From positions 434,001 to 498,000 of the forward strand of contig NZ_JAFFZS010000001.1 of NCBI RefSeq assembly GCF_016921115.1: DNA of 64,000 nt. The letters run 5' to 3'. The notes below the pieces were generated by a model, which saw only the letters and a program-made list of their open reading frames with translations, had not been told where the DNA came from and made no database searches. Position numbers and translations under genes: made by a program. The stretch comes from Streptomyces actuosus. GTDB lineage: Bacteria; Actinomycetota; Actinomycetes; Streptomycetales; Streptomycetaceae. This document shows, one piece after another, positions 47,390-57,152 of this stretch; the first letter of the stretch is position 1, and the number at the start of each line of letters is the position of its first letter.

Positions 47390-48622
47390 GTGACCGACAC
47401 CAGCGACACCCGACCAGCCGACAGTGAAGCGCCAGCGCCACGGCGGAGCCGGAGCCGGAGCCGGCTGCACCGGCTGATGCGCTACATCCCCCTGATCGCC
47501 CCCGTCCTGCTGTGGGCCGTGCCCTGCTGGATGCTCCTGTACGCCGGCCAGCACTGGACACTGCCCGTCACGCTCGCCGGCACCGCCCTGCCCGCCCTCG
47601 GCCTCGTCGGCATGCCGCTCGCCATGGCGCGCGGCCACGGTCGGCGCCAGCAGGACCGCGCGGCGGTCGTCGGTGACATCTTGCTGGGCATCAGTTGGGT
47701 TCTGTTCACCTGGTCGGTCCTACTCGGCGTCTTCCTGCGGCTCGGGCTGACCGTGGCCGGCGTCGGCGAGAGCCAGGACCGGGCCCGAATCGTCACTTGG
47801 GCCGTCCTCGGCGTCTCCGCCGTACTGCTCGCCCGGGGGCACGCCGAAGCCCGCCGCGTACCACGCGTGCGCAGCCTCGACGTGGAACTCCCCCGACTGG
47901 GCGCCGGGCTGGACGGCACCCGCGTGGTCCTCATCACCGACACCCACTACGGCCCACTCGATCGCGCCCGCTGGTCGGCACGGGTATGCGAGACGGTGAA
48001 CACTCTGGAAGCCGACCTGGTCTGCCACACCGGCGACATCGCGGACGGCACGGCCGAACGTCGCCGCGCCCAGGCCGCCCCACTCGGAACCGTGCGGGCC
48101 ACCCATGCCCGGATCTACGTCACCGGCAACCACGAGTACTACAGCGAGGCCCAGGGCTGGGTCGACCTGATGGACGAGCTGGGCTGGGAGCCGCTGCGCA
48201 ACCGCCATCTGCTGCTCGAACGCGGAGGCGACACCCTCGTGGTCGCCGGCGTGGACGACGTCACGGCCGAGTCCTCCGGCCTGGCAGGTCACCGCGCCCA
48301 CCTCGCCGGGGCCCTGGCCGGCGCCGACCCCGACCTACCCGTCCTGCTTCTGGCACACCAGCCCAGATTCGTCGACCGGGCGGCAGCCGCCGGCATCGAC
48401 CTCCAACTTTCCGGCCACACCCACGGCGGCCAGATCTGGCCCTTCCACCACCTGGTCCGGATCGACCAGCCCGCCCTCGCCGGCCTCAGCCACCACGGCA
48501 CCCGCACCCTGCTCTACACCAGCCGCGGCACCGGCTTCTGGGGCCCGCCGTTCCGCGTCTTCGCCCCCAGCGAGATCACCCTCCTCGTGCTCCGCAGCCC
48601 GCACCTGCCCAGCTCGCCGTAG
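47390..48622 (+). CDS. membrane-anchored metallophosphoesterase
   Basis: The 410-residue protein has about four membrane helices in its first ~155 residues (YIPLIAPVLLWAVPCWMLLY, LLGISWVLFTWSVLLGVFL). A calcineurin-type phosphoesterase domain follows with all metal motifs: ITDTHYG (D-x-H), HTGDIADG (GD), VTGNHEYY (GNH-E) and LSGHTHGGQIWP (GHxH). It matches YkuE/YaeI-like enzymes, which face the outside or the membrane surface. GTG 47390 has GAGGGGAAG upstream. Likely substrates are phospholipid or nucleotide-linked phosphates; none can be assigned. Confidence 0.9.
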   Translation: MTDTSDTRPADSEAPAPRRSRSRSRLHRLMRYIPLIAPVLLWAVPCWMLLYAGQHWTLPVTLAGTALPALGLVGMPLAMARGHGRRQQDRAAVVGDILLGISWVLFTWSVLLGVFLRLGLTVAGVGESQDRARIVTWAVLGVSAVLLARGHAEARRVPRVRSLDVELPRLGAGLDGTRVVLITDTHYGPLDRARWSARVCETVNTLEADLVCHTGDIADGTAERRRAQAAPLGTVRATHARIYVTGNHEYYSEAQGWVDLMDELGWEPLRNRHLLLERGGDTLVVAGVDDVTAESSGLAGHRAHLAGALAGADPDLPVLLLAHQPRFVDRAAAAGIDLQLSGHTHGGQIWPFHHLVRIDQPALAGLSHHGTRTLLYTSRGTGFWGPPFRVFAPSEITLLVLRSPHLPSSP

Positions 48623-48700
48623 CATCGGGCGGGCCAACACATCCGCTTGGAGCAGTCCGCAGGCCGAGGGCTGCGGCGTCGACAGATGACCAGGCCCGTC

Positions 48701-49233
48701 TCACCGGCGACAAGATCCGGGCCGTTCCCGGGCAACGGCTCCGACACACCGTACGCGGCCACGCCCTCGCAGCTCAGCGACGTTCGGCGCCCGCACCACC
48801 AGCAGACGAGGAATCTGCCGGCCCCAGCGGCATCGCATCAGGCCTTCTCGTGGCGTGGGAGCCGCTGGAGGCGACGCGGGTCGGCAGTGAAGCGTGAGGA
48901 CGGTGAGCACCTCGGGCGGTCCGTCCACCGGGGCGAGACCGAGATGTACGGCGCCGGGGTGGCGCCGGAGCAGCCGCTTGCACGCAGCCGGTTCCACCAG
49001 AGCGCGGCAGTCCGGGCCCCGAGCCGACCGGCGAGCTGTGCGGCGATCGACGCCTGGCAACGCCCGATGAGGCGTCGGGTCACCTCGTCTGCGGTGAGCG
49101 GCCGACCCGGCTCTGCCTCAAGGGCGGTCCGGAGACGCAGAGCGAGGCGTTCGGTCGACCGGGGCGCCGCCGCAGCCGGAGGTGACGGGTTCCCGGCTTC
49201 TTTCGCGCGGTCGGGTGCCGGGATGCGAGGGGA
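48701..49233 (-). pseudogene. frameshifted gene downstream of the Lrp regulator
   Basis: Directly after the Lrp stop, one frame reads in coding style (STERLALRLRTALEAEP, LTADEVTRRLIGRCQASIAA, TAALWWNRLRA) to about 49000. A second frame then carries on (CKRLLRRHPGAVHLGLAPVD, GPPEVLTVLTLHCRPASPPA). Third-base GC is high in each frame only on its own side of the switch. I read this as a single decayed gene with a frameshift near 48990. Its family is not recognised and no start codon with a ribosome site is seen. Confidence 0.45.
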
Positions 49234-49707
49234 TCACGGCTGGTCGGCCGCGAGCGGTGACGGGGGGCGCTCGAAGAAGGTCTCCAGGACCACGGTCGCC
49301 TGTGTTCCGCTGACCCCGTCGATGGCGTAGATCCGGCGCAGCACGTCCTGCAGCTGCTCGGTGGTAGCCGTCCTGACCTTCACCAGCACCGAGGCACTGC
49401 CGGCGATGACGTGCGCCTCAAGGACCTCGGGGAGCGCGGCGAAGTCCGGCGCCGAATCACCCATCCAGGACGTCGAGTCGACCATCACGTAGGCCAGGAC
49501 GGCGCTGCCCACGGCGGCCGGGTCCACGTCGACGGACGTACGCCGGATGACCCCGCGCTCCCGCAGCTTCCGCACCCGCTCGTGGGCGGCACCGGCGGAC
49601 AGGCCGACGGCCTGTCCGAGCGCGGCGTAGGGCTGGGTGGCGTCCCGCTGGAGCTCCGCCAGCAACACACGATCGATGTGATCCACAACTCTCCATTCGG
49701 AACTCAC
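49234..49707 (-). CDS. Lrp/AsnC-family transcriptional regulator
   Basis: This 157-residue protein has the AsnC helix-turn-helix (IDRVLLAELQRDATQPYAAL, then GLSAGAAHERVRKLRERGVI). A RAM ligand-binding domain follows, with VIAGSASVLVKVRTATTEQL. Members sense amino acids and bind DNA as oligomers. The GTG start at 49707 opens MSSEWRVVDHIDRVLL. It is divergent from the SMP-30 lactonase gene, with an inverted repeat between them, so it probably controls that gene and itself. Confidence 0.9.
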   Translation of the reverse strand: MSSEWRVVDHIDRVLLAELQRDATQPYAALGQAVGLSAGAAHERVRKLRERGVIRRTSVDVDPAAVGSAVLAYVMVDSTSWMGDSAPDFAALPEVLEAHVIAGSASVLVKVRTATTEQLQDVLRRIYAIDGVSGTQATVVLETFFERPPSPLAADQP

Positions 49708-49722
49708 TGGCTATGACCATAT

Positions 49723-49740
49723 CTCATCTTGCAACATGAG
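49723..49740. promoter_or_regulatory. inverted repeat between Lrp and SMP-30 genes
   Basis: CTCAT (49723-49727) and ATGAG (49736-49740) are perfect arms 8 bases apart in an AT-rich segment between divergent genes. This shape suits an AsnC/Lrp binding site. The AAGGAG site of the lactonase gene follows at 49780-49785. Confidence 0.55.
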
Positions 49741-49793
49741 CTGCAGGCCGATCCACATTCGACGAATGATGAGTTGTGTAAGGAGTGGACTCC

Positions 49794-50753
49794 ATGAGCG
49801 GCGACCGCCCGGGGCTGTACGAGGCGTTTGACGACCGGTTCCGTACCGGGCGATGCATGAACGGCGATGACGCGCTGGAGGTCCTGTTCACCGGCTGTCG
49901 TTGGGCCGAGGGGCCGATCTACGTGCCCGCCTGGCGCCAGGTGGTCTGGAGCGACATCCCCAACGACCGGATGCTGCGGTGGGACGAGGAGACCGGCTCG
50001 GTCACCGTCTTCCGCCGCTCCGCCGGGCACACCAACGGCAACACCCTCGACCGCGAGGGCCGGCTGATCACCTGTGAGCAGGGCAACCGCCGGGTGAGCC
50101 GGACCGAACACGACGGCACCGTCACCGTCCTGGCCGACCAGTGGGAGGGAAAGCGCCTGAACAGCCCGAACGACGCGGCTGTGAAGTCCGACGGTTCGAT
50201 CTGGTTCTCCGACCCGGACTTCGGCATCACCAGCGATTACGAGGGGTACCGCGCGCAGAGCGAGATCGGCTCCCACAACGTCTACCGCATCGATCCGCGC
50301 ACAGGTGACGTGCGACGGGTCGCGGACTGCTTCGGCGCGCCGAACGGGCTGGTCTTCTCGGCCGACGAGCGGCAGTTGTTCGTCTCCGACACCCGGGCGG
50401 GCTGCATCCGGGTCTTCGACGTGCGCGACGACGGCACCCTGTCCGACGGCAAGGTCTTCGCCGAAGCGGGGGCCCGCGAGAAGGCCCGCTTCGACAACCT
50501 CCGCTTCGACGACGGCGGTCGGCTCTGGGTCGCCGCGATGGACGACGGCGTGCACTGCTACGACCCCGACGGCACCCTGATCGGCCGGCTGAACGTTCCC
50601 GAGGCCGTCTCCAACATCTCCTGGGGCGGCGCCAAGCGCAATCGTCTCTTCATCACCGCGGAGACCAGCCTCTACTCGGTGGTCATGAGCAACACCGGCA
50701 CCCACCCGACCGGACCGGGACACCGGCCCTGGCTGGCCCCGTCGCCTCGGTGA
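49794..50753 (+). CDS. SMP-30/gluconolactonase/LRE family protein
   Basis: This 319-residue six-bladed beta-propeller protein has the family's metal-site motifs: CRWAEGPIYVP (Glu ligand), LNSPNDAAVKSDGSIWFSDP (Asn ligand) and LFVSDTRAGCIRVFD (Asp ligand). It hydrolyses sugar lactones such as gluconolactone. ATG 49794 lies 8 bases after AAGGAG; a GTG at 49785 overlaps that site and is not used. It is divergent from the Lrp gene. Downstream, a terminator separates it from the convergent ATPase gene. Confidence 0.9.
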   Translation: MSGDRPGLYEAFDDRFRTGRCMNGDDALEVLFTGCRWAEGPIYVPAWRQVVWSDIPNDRMLRWDEETGSVTVFRRSAGHTNGNTLDREGRLITCEQGNRRVSRTEHDGTVTVLADQWEGKRLNSPNDAAVKSDGSIWFSDPDFGITSDYEGYRAQSEIGSHNVYRIDPRTGDVRRVADCFGAPNGLVFSADERQLFVSDTRAGCIRVFDVRDDGTLSDGKVFAEAGAREKARFDNLRFDDGGRLWVAAMDDGVHCYDPDGTLIGRLNVPEAVSNISWGGAKRNRLFITAETSLYSVVMSNTGTHPTGPGHRPWLAPSPR

Positions 50754-50888
50754 CCCACGGCGAGCTCTGAAGCGTGTTCCTGAAGCGCGTTGCAGAAGGC
50801 TGTGATCGGGCCGCTCAGCGCCCCGCTCTCAGGTGTGGGAGACCGCGCAGCGTGCCCGGGACCGCCAGGCCGGGTGAGCAGCCGTTCC

Positions 50889-50939
50889 AGGGCGCTGTGG
50901 CGCCCTTGCCCGGCCGGATTCAAGCGAGGCAAGGGCGCC
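50889..50939. terminator. bidirectional terminator between convergent genes
   Basis: GGCGCCCTTGCC (50899-50910) pairs perfectly with GGCAAGGGCGCC (50928-50939), a 12-bp stem with a 17-base loop. A competing smaller hairpin, AGGGCGC/GCGCCCT with loop TGTG, occupies 50889-50906. The two share bases, so the structure differs by direction of transcription. Confidence 0.65.
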
Positions 50940-50945
50940 AGCGTG

Positions 50946-53900
50946 TCACATGCCTGCTGACATGCACTGCCGCAGCAGCGGCTCAAGACACAGCTGTGCC
51001 TCGTCCGTCCGGTCGAACACCTGAAGAGCATCGAGGCAGCTGACGATCCACCGTGCCTCGTCCTCGTCCTCGATCTTGAGTGCCACGGCGGTCACCGCGC
51101 CCTCGACGTCGAACGAGCCGTCCTTGAACCCGTCGTCCAGAGCCCGGTATCCGGTGGCGAGCAGCGGGTCCGTGTACACGCCGGTCGCCTCGGCGAAGGC
51201 GCGGGCCTCGCCCCGGTCCGCGCGCAGGCCGGCCAGACGGTGCAGCGCCTCATCGGGGTCGCCGAGTTCATTGTGCAGGCGGTGGGCACGGCCGACCAGG
51301 AGCGGCCAACCGCCGGTCAGCGCGTGAAGTCGGTCCAGGCGGTCGTCCGTGTGGAACACGTTGACCCGCTGGGCCCAGCCACGCAGGCTGCGTCGGTCGT
51401 GGCGGCGCAGCACCACAGGGGCCGCCGAGGTGGGCTCCGCCCCCGTCAGCAGGGAGCGCCAGAGGCTCAGCTGGGTCGGGTCGGTGACGAGGACGACGGC
51501 ACGGGTGACCCCCGGTGTGGCGGGCAGCAGTGTCTCGGCGAGGTCGACGGCCTCCCGGCAAGCCTCCGGACGCACCGGGTATCGGGCGAAGTCGCTGATG
51601 ACGACACGCCGTTCACGCGGCACCCCGCCCGTGAGCTCCTGCCGGTAGACGCCGACCTTTCCGACCGGCGGCAGCTTCCAGTCGGCGATGCGCCCGGCAA
51701 CCGTACGCAGGGTGTCGCCGACGTCGGTCACGCAGGTGGCGGTCGCACCGAGGACGACCCTCGTCTGGTTGGACCGCTCGCCGAGGAGATCGTCGAGCTG
51801 AGTGATGGTGAGCGGCGCGGGCTGGCCGTCGGGCAGCTCGGGCCGACCCTCCTGCACGATGCTCTCCTGGAGTTCGCAATCCTGTTCGGCCCTGAGCAGG
51901 CGGGCGTCCACCTCGTGTGAGGTGCCGATCATGCGCAGGGCGTTCGGGCCGCGCAGATGCCAGCCCTGACCGTCGTGGTTGGGGGCGAGGATGCCGAGGC
52001 CCACCATCTCGGAGAGATAGGCGCGAAAGCCCTCGGTGTCGAGCTGCTCGAAGCCCTTGCGCCAGAACGTCTCGCACTCCTCGCGCAGTTCGGCGTCGCT
52101 CAGCCGGACCTCCAGGCCGCGGTGGCGGGCCTGGTACGCCAGCACGTTGGCGATCACGTCGTAGCGGTGATCGAGGCTCAGCGTGTCCTTGAAGGCCGCC
52201 GAGATGCCGTCCCTGAGTGCGGCATCCGACTCCACCACCTCGATGTCGGATACCTCCACCCGGTACGGCGGCCCCTCCGGGCCGCGCCGCGCCCGCTTGC
52301 GGTGCATGAGTTCGACCAGCCGGTGCCCGAACATCTGCAAGAGGAACGGCTGGTAGGAGCAGTAGCCGAGTACCCGGTTGACGAGATCGAGGTCCAGGAA
52401 CTCGAAGCCGAGCGCACGCATCGGCTCGACCAGCAACTCGGCGGCGTACTGGGGAGCCAGCGGGCCGATCACCTTCGGGGTCTGGGCGAGGTGGCCGAAG
52501 GGTCCATTGCTCGCGAGTCTGGAGAAGCGCTGCACGGAGTGGAGTCCGGCGAAGACGACCTTGGCGCGGTCCTTGGTGTCGGACCCGAGGCCCTTGAGCT
52601 TCTTGGTCTGGTCGAAGCGGGGAGCGTCCGCCTCGAAGAACTGGTCGCACTCGTCGAGCAGGATCAGCAGACGGCGGCGTGAGTCCCCGTCGAGCCAGGT
52701 CCGGATGCCGGCGCGCACCCGACCGGAGATCTCCTGCCGCGCCTTGCGCCCCTGCAGCCGGTCGAGTACCTGTGCCTCGATCAGTTCCCTCTCCAGCACG
52801 CTCCACAGTGCCTCGGGCCCGAGTGAGCTGCCCTTACCGATGTTCTCCTGGTCGAGATTGACGTACACCGCATGGTGGTAGCCGGGGCGCTGCTCCGCGA
52901 ACTGTTCCCCCGCATCGGCGAGCAGGGCCGACTTGCCCAGACCCCTGCCGCCGAAGATGACCTGGGTCCCGCGCGGGTCGAGGATGCTCTTGCGCTCGGC
53001 GTCGCGGCCGTAGAACATCTCGCCGCCGATTCGACCGCGTTTCTCCCTGATGTACGGGTTGACGCCGGAGAAGGGCAGCAGTGTCTGCGTGGCAGTGCTC
53101 ACCTGACGGTTTCCACGGGCGGCGAGATAGGCGAGGGCGGCGTCGTCGACGACCAGCAGCGGCTGCAACCGGCCGGATCCGACGGCGAGTTCGACACGGG
53201 CCTCACGGCTGAGGGTGCCGAAGTAGACGACGAGGAGGCTCGCTCCGCTGGTGTCGCGCTCCGCCCAACTCATGACGACCTTGGCGGGCGGCTTGCCCCA
53301 GACCATCATCACCCGCAGATTGCCGCCCTGCTCCCTGATCTGCGAGCCGAACGCGGGCGCCTTCGCCCTGCCGTTGATCTCTACCCCGGTTGCCTCGAAG
53401 AGACGGTATTCCCGCCGGTGCTGGGACCGGTCGTCGAGCGGCCTGGCGCTCTTGGCGTCGTAACCGAGGAGCTTGAGAAGCGGCGGCACCTGCCGCGTCG
53501 GCGCCACCTGGAGCCGGTCCTTGCGCTCGGCGGCGGCCAGCGCACGCCACTCGTCGAGGACGTCGGCCGCCAACGCCGCCTCGTCGGTGGAGAGACCGCC
53601 ATAGTCCAGGACAGGGAGCGTGGGGTGTTTGCCGCCGGACCGGGCCAGATGGACGAGATCACGGTCGATGCCTCCCGGGAGGCCGTCGGGCACGGCCGGG
53701 AAGAACTCGGTCAGGTGGGACTCGCCGGTCTCGATCTCCGGGACCGGCTCACCGATCTCCAGGAAGTAGACCAGGTCGGCGGCGGTGGCCAGACCTCCGG
53801 TGTCCAGGTGCCGCAGCACCTGGGCGCGCTCCTCCGCGGTGGGGTCCAGGACGTCGAGCCGGGCGCGGATCCGGTCGGCTGCCTGCCGGCGGAAGGCGGG

Positions 53901-56900
53901 CAGGCCGCTCCGTACCGTGTCGTGCGCGCGCCGGACCCCCAGCAGGTCGTGCAGGTCGGCGTCTTCGAGGCGGTCATGGGCGTCGGCCAGCAGTTCCTGA
54001 AGACGCAGGTCCTGATCGTCGGTCACGGCGCCGTCGGCCTGAGCGCGATGCAGCTCGGCGACGAGTTCGCTGTGCTCCTTCCGCAGCTCCCTGCGCCGGG
54101 CGGTCTCCCGGTCATCGATCTCGGCGACCGTGGGTGGGTCGAACTCCCCGTCCCGGGCGGCGGGCAGCAGCCCCCGCCCGGCCAACTCGACGATGTCGCG
54201 GGCCGCGGTGAAGGCGTCGTGGGAGAGCCGTCTGTCGAGGGCGTCCTGCCAGCGCCCGTCGACGGCGGTCAGCAGTTCGTCGAGCGAGGGCCAGTCGTCG
54301 TGGGTATCGCGCACCTTCAACAGTTCCGCGTCCAGCACCAGTTCGGGGTCGAGCGCCCCGCCGGAGCGGATGCTCCCGGCGTCTCCGGCCAGCAGAGCGA
54401 ACAGCTCCTCCATCGAGGCGTGGGCCGCCCAGGCCGCCGCCGCCGAGACGGCATCCGAGCGCCGTGCGAGCTGCCGCAGTTCGGCCAGGGCCGCCTCCTT
54501 GCCGTCCAGGAGGGACTGGCGCAGGGCGGAGATCTCCTTGGCTGCGCGGTTCCCGTCGGACCGGTCGGCGCGACGGGCACCGTCGACCGCCAGGCACCAC
54601 TCCCTCACCGGAGCGACGGCTCGCTCCACGAGATGCACCAGGTCCTGCCGTCCGGCCCCCTGGAGGGGCTTGCCGCTGGACGAGCGGTGCCTGCGGTCCA
54701 TGCGGTCGATCTCATTGTTGATCTCGGCCGGCTTCAACAGCCGCTCCGCCTGCTCCCGGGTCCGCTGCACCGCGTCGCGGTCGTCGCGGACCACAGCCCA
54801 GAGCAGCGTTCCGAGCATCCCGTCGTCGGTCGCGAGCCACAGCTTGGCGATCTGTGTGGCCCGTGCGAACCGCAGCTTCTGTGGCGCGAGCAGGGCACGG
54901 CACTGCTCGCCCAGCTCCCGCAACCGGGCTTCCGTGTCGAAGACGTCGGCGACCAGCGGAGAGGCGGTCATCAGGGCGCCGCTGAGAGCGCGGTTGGCGA
55001 CGGCGGCCGCCGCTTCCCCAAGCCGGTCCGGGAGGCGGGGCACCAGTACCTTGAGCTGAGCGCCCGCCGAGTGGTCGCCGGTGATCAGCGCGGTGCGCAG
55101 CAGGGCAGGCACCAGAAGGAGCTCGCTGCCCTCGGTGTCCGGGCCCGCGTACCCGCCGTACTCCTGGAGCAGGTCCACGGTCAGCCGGGCGACCTGGCTG
55201 TCACCGGAGGTGAGCAGCGTGGCGGCACCGGCCAGGCGGAGCGCCGCCACCTGCGGCTCGGGGTGACCGGCGGCGCGCGCGACATGGTGGGCGAGTCCGA
55301 ACCGCCGCTCCGCGACCAACTGCGCCAGGGCCCGCTCGGCCGCGGACTCGCCGGGGAGGTCGCCCACGGCCGTGTCCCGGGCCGGCGCATCCCCGTCGTT
55401 CGGTGCCGTGGGAGTGAGCACCCGGGCAGGGGCGACCGGCTGCGTCCGGGGCGCCGGCTCGCTGTCGGTCCGTGTCGCGGTCGGTGCGTCGGGGCCGTTG
55501 GCCGACTCGGGGGCCGTCTGCCCAGCGGGGGCAGCAAGCAGGGAGACCGCCTCGGACGTGGAGTCTTCCGTGGGCCGACCGACGGTCTCCCCCGTCCGCT
55601 GGGTCGACTGTGCGTTGCGTTGTTCCGTGGTCGCCTCGGGGCCGGAGGGCCCGGCGGTGCTGTTCGCCCCGACCCCCGCGGTTTCGCGGCTGGTGTCCTC
55701 CTGCTGGGCCAACGTCAGTTCGGGCGCCATGATCGCCGCCATGGCACACGCCGGCAACACCCGCACCACCTGCTCCTGCAGCACCAGGATCTCAGCCGCG
55801 GCGTCCGGCTGCCGCCTCAGCCCGACGAGCCGGAGCAGGGCGGCGAGCGCTGCGCTCTCCTCCCGTTGCGACTGATCCCACACGGGTGCGTCCAGCAGGC
55901 GGCGGGCCGCGTCTCGCACAGCCTCGGCGGCAGCGGCGGCCGGGCTGTCCGGGCGGCAGGTGACGTGCAGGAGTTCTCGGAGCGGCTCCCGTGCCCGGAC
56001 GGCACGTTCGTACTCCGTCCGGTGCGTGCGGGCCGCGCGCCTCATGTCCTCCAGACGGCGGGGCACGCCCTCGATCCCCGCCGCGATGAACACCGTGTCG
56101 ACGCTGTCGAAGACGGCGGCCAGCGTCGACAGCGCGGCGAGGTCCGCGTCCTGCGGCGGGCGGCCGTCCGCCACCGAGCCGGTCACCCTCTGCGCAGCTT
56201 GCCGGGCCTGCGCGAGGGCCGATCCCAGCTCTCGGCAGGCAACCTCCGGTTCCGTCCCGTCCTCGTCGCCGGCACCGGCGAACACCGTAGCGGTCATGTC
56301 GTGAGAGGTGTCGACGTCACGTACCACGGTGTCGGGGGCGGGGGCCCTCGTGCCCGGCGGGCCGGCGGCGGGCCCGTGCTTCCCCTCGCCCGCGAGCAGC
56401 GGCTCATCGTCTTCCGCCGCTCCGGCGGCGAAGTCCGGGTATGCCTCTACGACGGACCGCGCCGCGACTTCGACGGCATGGAACTGTGCCTTCTCCTTGT
56501 CGTCGGCCGGCGCCGCGAACCAGTCGTGGTCCGCCGCCCAGGCGATGATGTGGGCGTCCCCGACGGAGGCGTTGCACCACGCGAGCACAGTGGCCCGGAC
56601 CAGGGTCCCACCCCAGCGGGCGACGGGGTCGGGCACCGTCTCACCGCCACGGGCGAAGACGAAACGGCCGACCTGGTTCATCACGGTGACCGTGAGCCCC
56701 TTGACCCCGCGGGTGCAGGCGTGCTGCCGCGACTCACGGCGGAGCCTGGCGAGAACATCCCTGCAAAGGGTGCGGCTGACGCGTCGAGGAGCCGCCATCC
56801 GGATGCCCAGGCTGCCGAGCAGCTCCTGCCGGTCCCTGGGCGGAAGGGAGTTGAAGGCGAGCTCCACCATGTCGGCAGTGAGGTCGTTCAACGCGGCGGT

Positions 56901-57011
56901 CGCCGGGTGTTCCAAGGCGTTGAGCGCGGCGGCCAGGCCTTCCAGGTCCTTGGTCGAGGCGCTCGGCGGAGACAACGGTGGCTCCGTGACGACGCGGTAG
57001 CGGTCCTGCAT
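50946..57011 (-). CDS. 2021-residue P-loop ATPase of unknown function
   Basis: The first ~450 residues are helical. A ~100-residue Pro/Ala/Thr/Glu-rich linker follows (about 450-560), then a long alpha-helical repeat-like region. An AAA/STAND-like ATPase starts near residue 1330: NPYIREKRGRIGGEMFYGRD, Walker A IFGGRGLGKSALL (~1355), Walker B LLILLDECDQFF (~1450), and QPFLLQMFGHRLVELMHRKR (~1550). Winged-helix-like segments follow (about 1590-1700) and a C-terminal ~280-residue domain. This layout, a regulatory N-terminus with a central nucleotide switch, is common in conflict or signalling proteins. There is no signal peptide. ATG 57011. The gene before it on the same strand, 141 bases away, is also large and unknown; the two may form one system. 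Function not assigned. Confidence 0.85.
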   Translation of the reverse strand: MQDRYRVVTEPPLSPPSASTKDLEGLAAALNALEHPATAALNDLTADMVELAFNSLPPRDRQELLGSLGIRMAAPRRVSRTLCRDVLARLRRESRQHACTRGVKGLTVTVMNQVGRFVFARGGETVPDPVARWGGTLVRATVLAWCNASVGDAHIIAWAADHDWFAAPADDKEKAQFHAVEVAARSVVEAYPDFAAGAAEDDEPLLAGEGKHGPAAGPPGTRAPAPDTVVRDVDTSHDMTATVFAGAGDEDGTEPEVACRELGSALAQARQAAQRVTGSVADGRPPQDADLAALSTLAAVFDSVDTVFIAAGIEGVPRRLEDMRRAARTHRTEYERAVRAREPLRELLHVTCRPDSPAAAAAEAVRDAARRLLDAPVWDQSQREESAALAALLRLVGLRRQPDAAAEILVLQEQVVRVLPACAMAAIMAPELTLAQQEDTSRETAGVGANSTAGPSGPEATTEQRNAQSTQRTGETVGRPTEDSTSEAVSLLAAPAGQTAPESANGPDAPTATRTDSEPAPRTQPVAPARVLTPTAPNDGDAPARDTAVGDLPGESAAERALAQLVAERRFGLAHHVARAAGHPEPQVAALRLAGAATLLTSGDSQVARLTVDLLQEYGGYAGPDTEGSELLLVPALLRTALITGDHSAGAQLKVLVPRLPDRLGEAAAAVANRALSGALMTASPLVADVFDTEARLRELGEQCRALLAPQKLRFARATQIAKLWLATDDGMLGTLLWAVVRDDRDAVQRTREQAERLLKPAEINNEIDRMDRRHRSSSGKPLQGAGRQDLVHLVERAVAPVREWCLAVDGARRADRSDGNRAAKEISALRQSLLDGKEAALAELRQLARRSDAVSAAAAWAAHASMEELFALLAGDAGSIRSGGALDPELVLDAELLKVRDTHDDWPSLDELLTAVDGRWQDALDRRLSHDAFTAARDIVELAGRGLLPAARDGEFDPPTVAEIDDRETARRRELRKEHSELVAELHRAQADGAVTDDQDLRLQELLADAHDRLEDADLHDLLGVRRAHDTVRSGLPAFRRQAADRIRARLDVLDPTAEERAQVLRHLDTGGLATAADLVYFLEIGEPVPEIETGESHLTEFFPAVPDGLPGGIDRDLVHLARSGGKHPTLPVLDYGGLSTDEAALAADVLDEWRALAAAERKDRLQVAPTRQVPPLLKLLGYDAKSARPLDDRSQHRREYRLFEATGVEINGRAKAPAFGSQIREQGGNLRVMMVWGKPPAKVVMSWAERDTSGASLLVVYFGTLSREARVELAVGSGRLQPLLVVDDAALAYLAARGNRQVSTATQTLLPFSGVNPYIREKRGRIGGEMFYGRDAERKSILDPRGTQVIFGGRGLGKSALLADAGEQFAEQRPGYHHAVYVNLDQENIGKGSSLGPEALWSVLERELIEAQVLDRLQGRKARQEISGRVRAGIRTWLDGDSRRRLLILLDECDQFFEADAPRFDQTKKLKGLGSDTKDRAKVVFAGLHSVQRFSRLASNGPFGHLAQTPKVIGPLAPQYAAELLVEPMRALGFEFLDLDLVNRVLGYCSYQPFLLQMFGHRLVELMHRKRARRGPEGPPYRVEVSDIEVVESDAALRDGISAAFKDTLSLDHRYDVIANVLAYQARHRGLEVRLSDAELREECETFWRKGFEQLDTEGFRAYLSEMVGLGILAPNHDGQGWHLRGPNALRMIGTSHEVDARLLRAEQDCELQESIVQEGRPELPDGQPAPLTITQLDDLLGERSNQTRVVLGATATCVTDVGDTLRTVAGRIADWKLPPVGKVGVYRQELTGGVPRERRVVISDFARYPVRPEACREAVDLAETLLPATPGVTRAVVLVTDPTQLSLWRSLLTGAEPTSAAPVVLRRHDRRSLRGWAQRVNVFHTDDRLDRLHALTGGWPLLVGRAHRLHNELGDPDEALHRLAGLRADRGEARAFAEATGVYTDPLLATGYRALDDGFKDGSFDVEGAVTAVALKIEDEDEARWIVSCLDALQVFDRTDEAQLCLEPLLRQCMSAGM

Positions 57012-57152
57012 GGACGCGTACTCCGTTTCTGATGCTGGTCGGGTTGCGGTGCGGGGATCGGCTCACTCGACGCGGAGGAGCCTTGGAGGAGGAGACCGGA
57101 GGAGAAGAGGCACAGGGGACGAACGGACCGAGCTCGTCGGAGCGGCGAACGA

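Noticed and set aside
52872..57032. A 1386-codon open frame on the plus strand opposite the large ATPase
   Set aside because: It is the antisense shadow of the minus-strand gene, a common effect of high third-base GC; its protein has no motifs.
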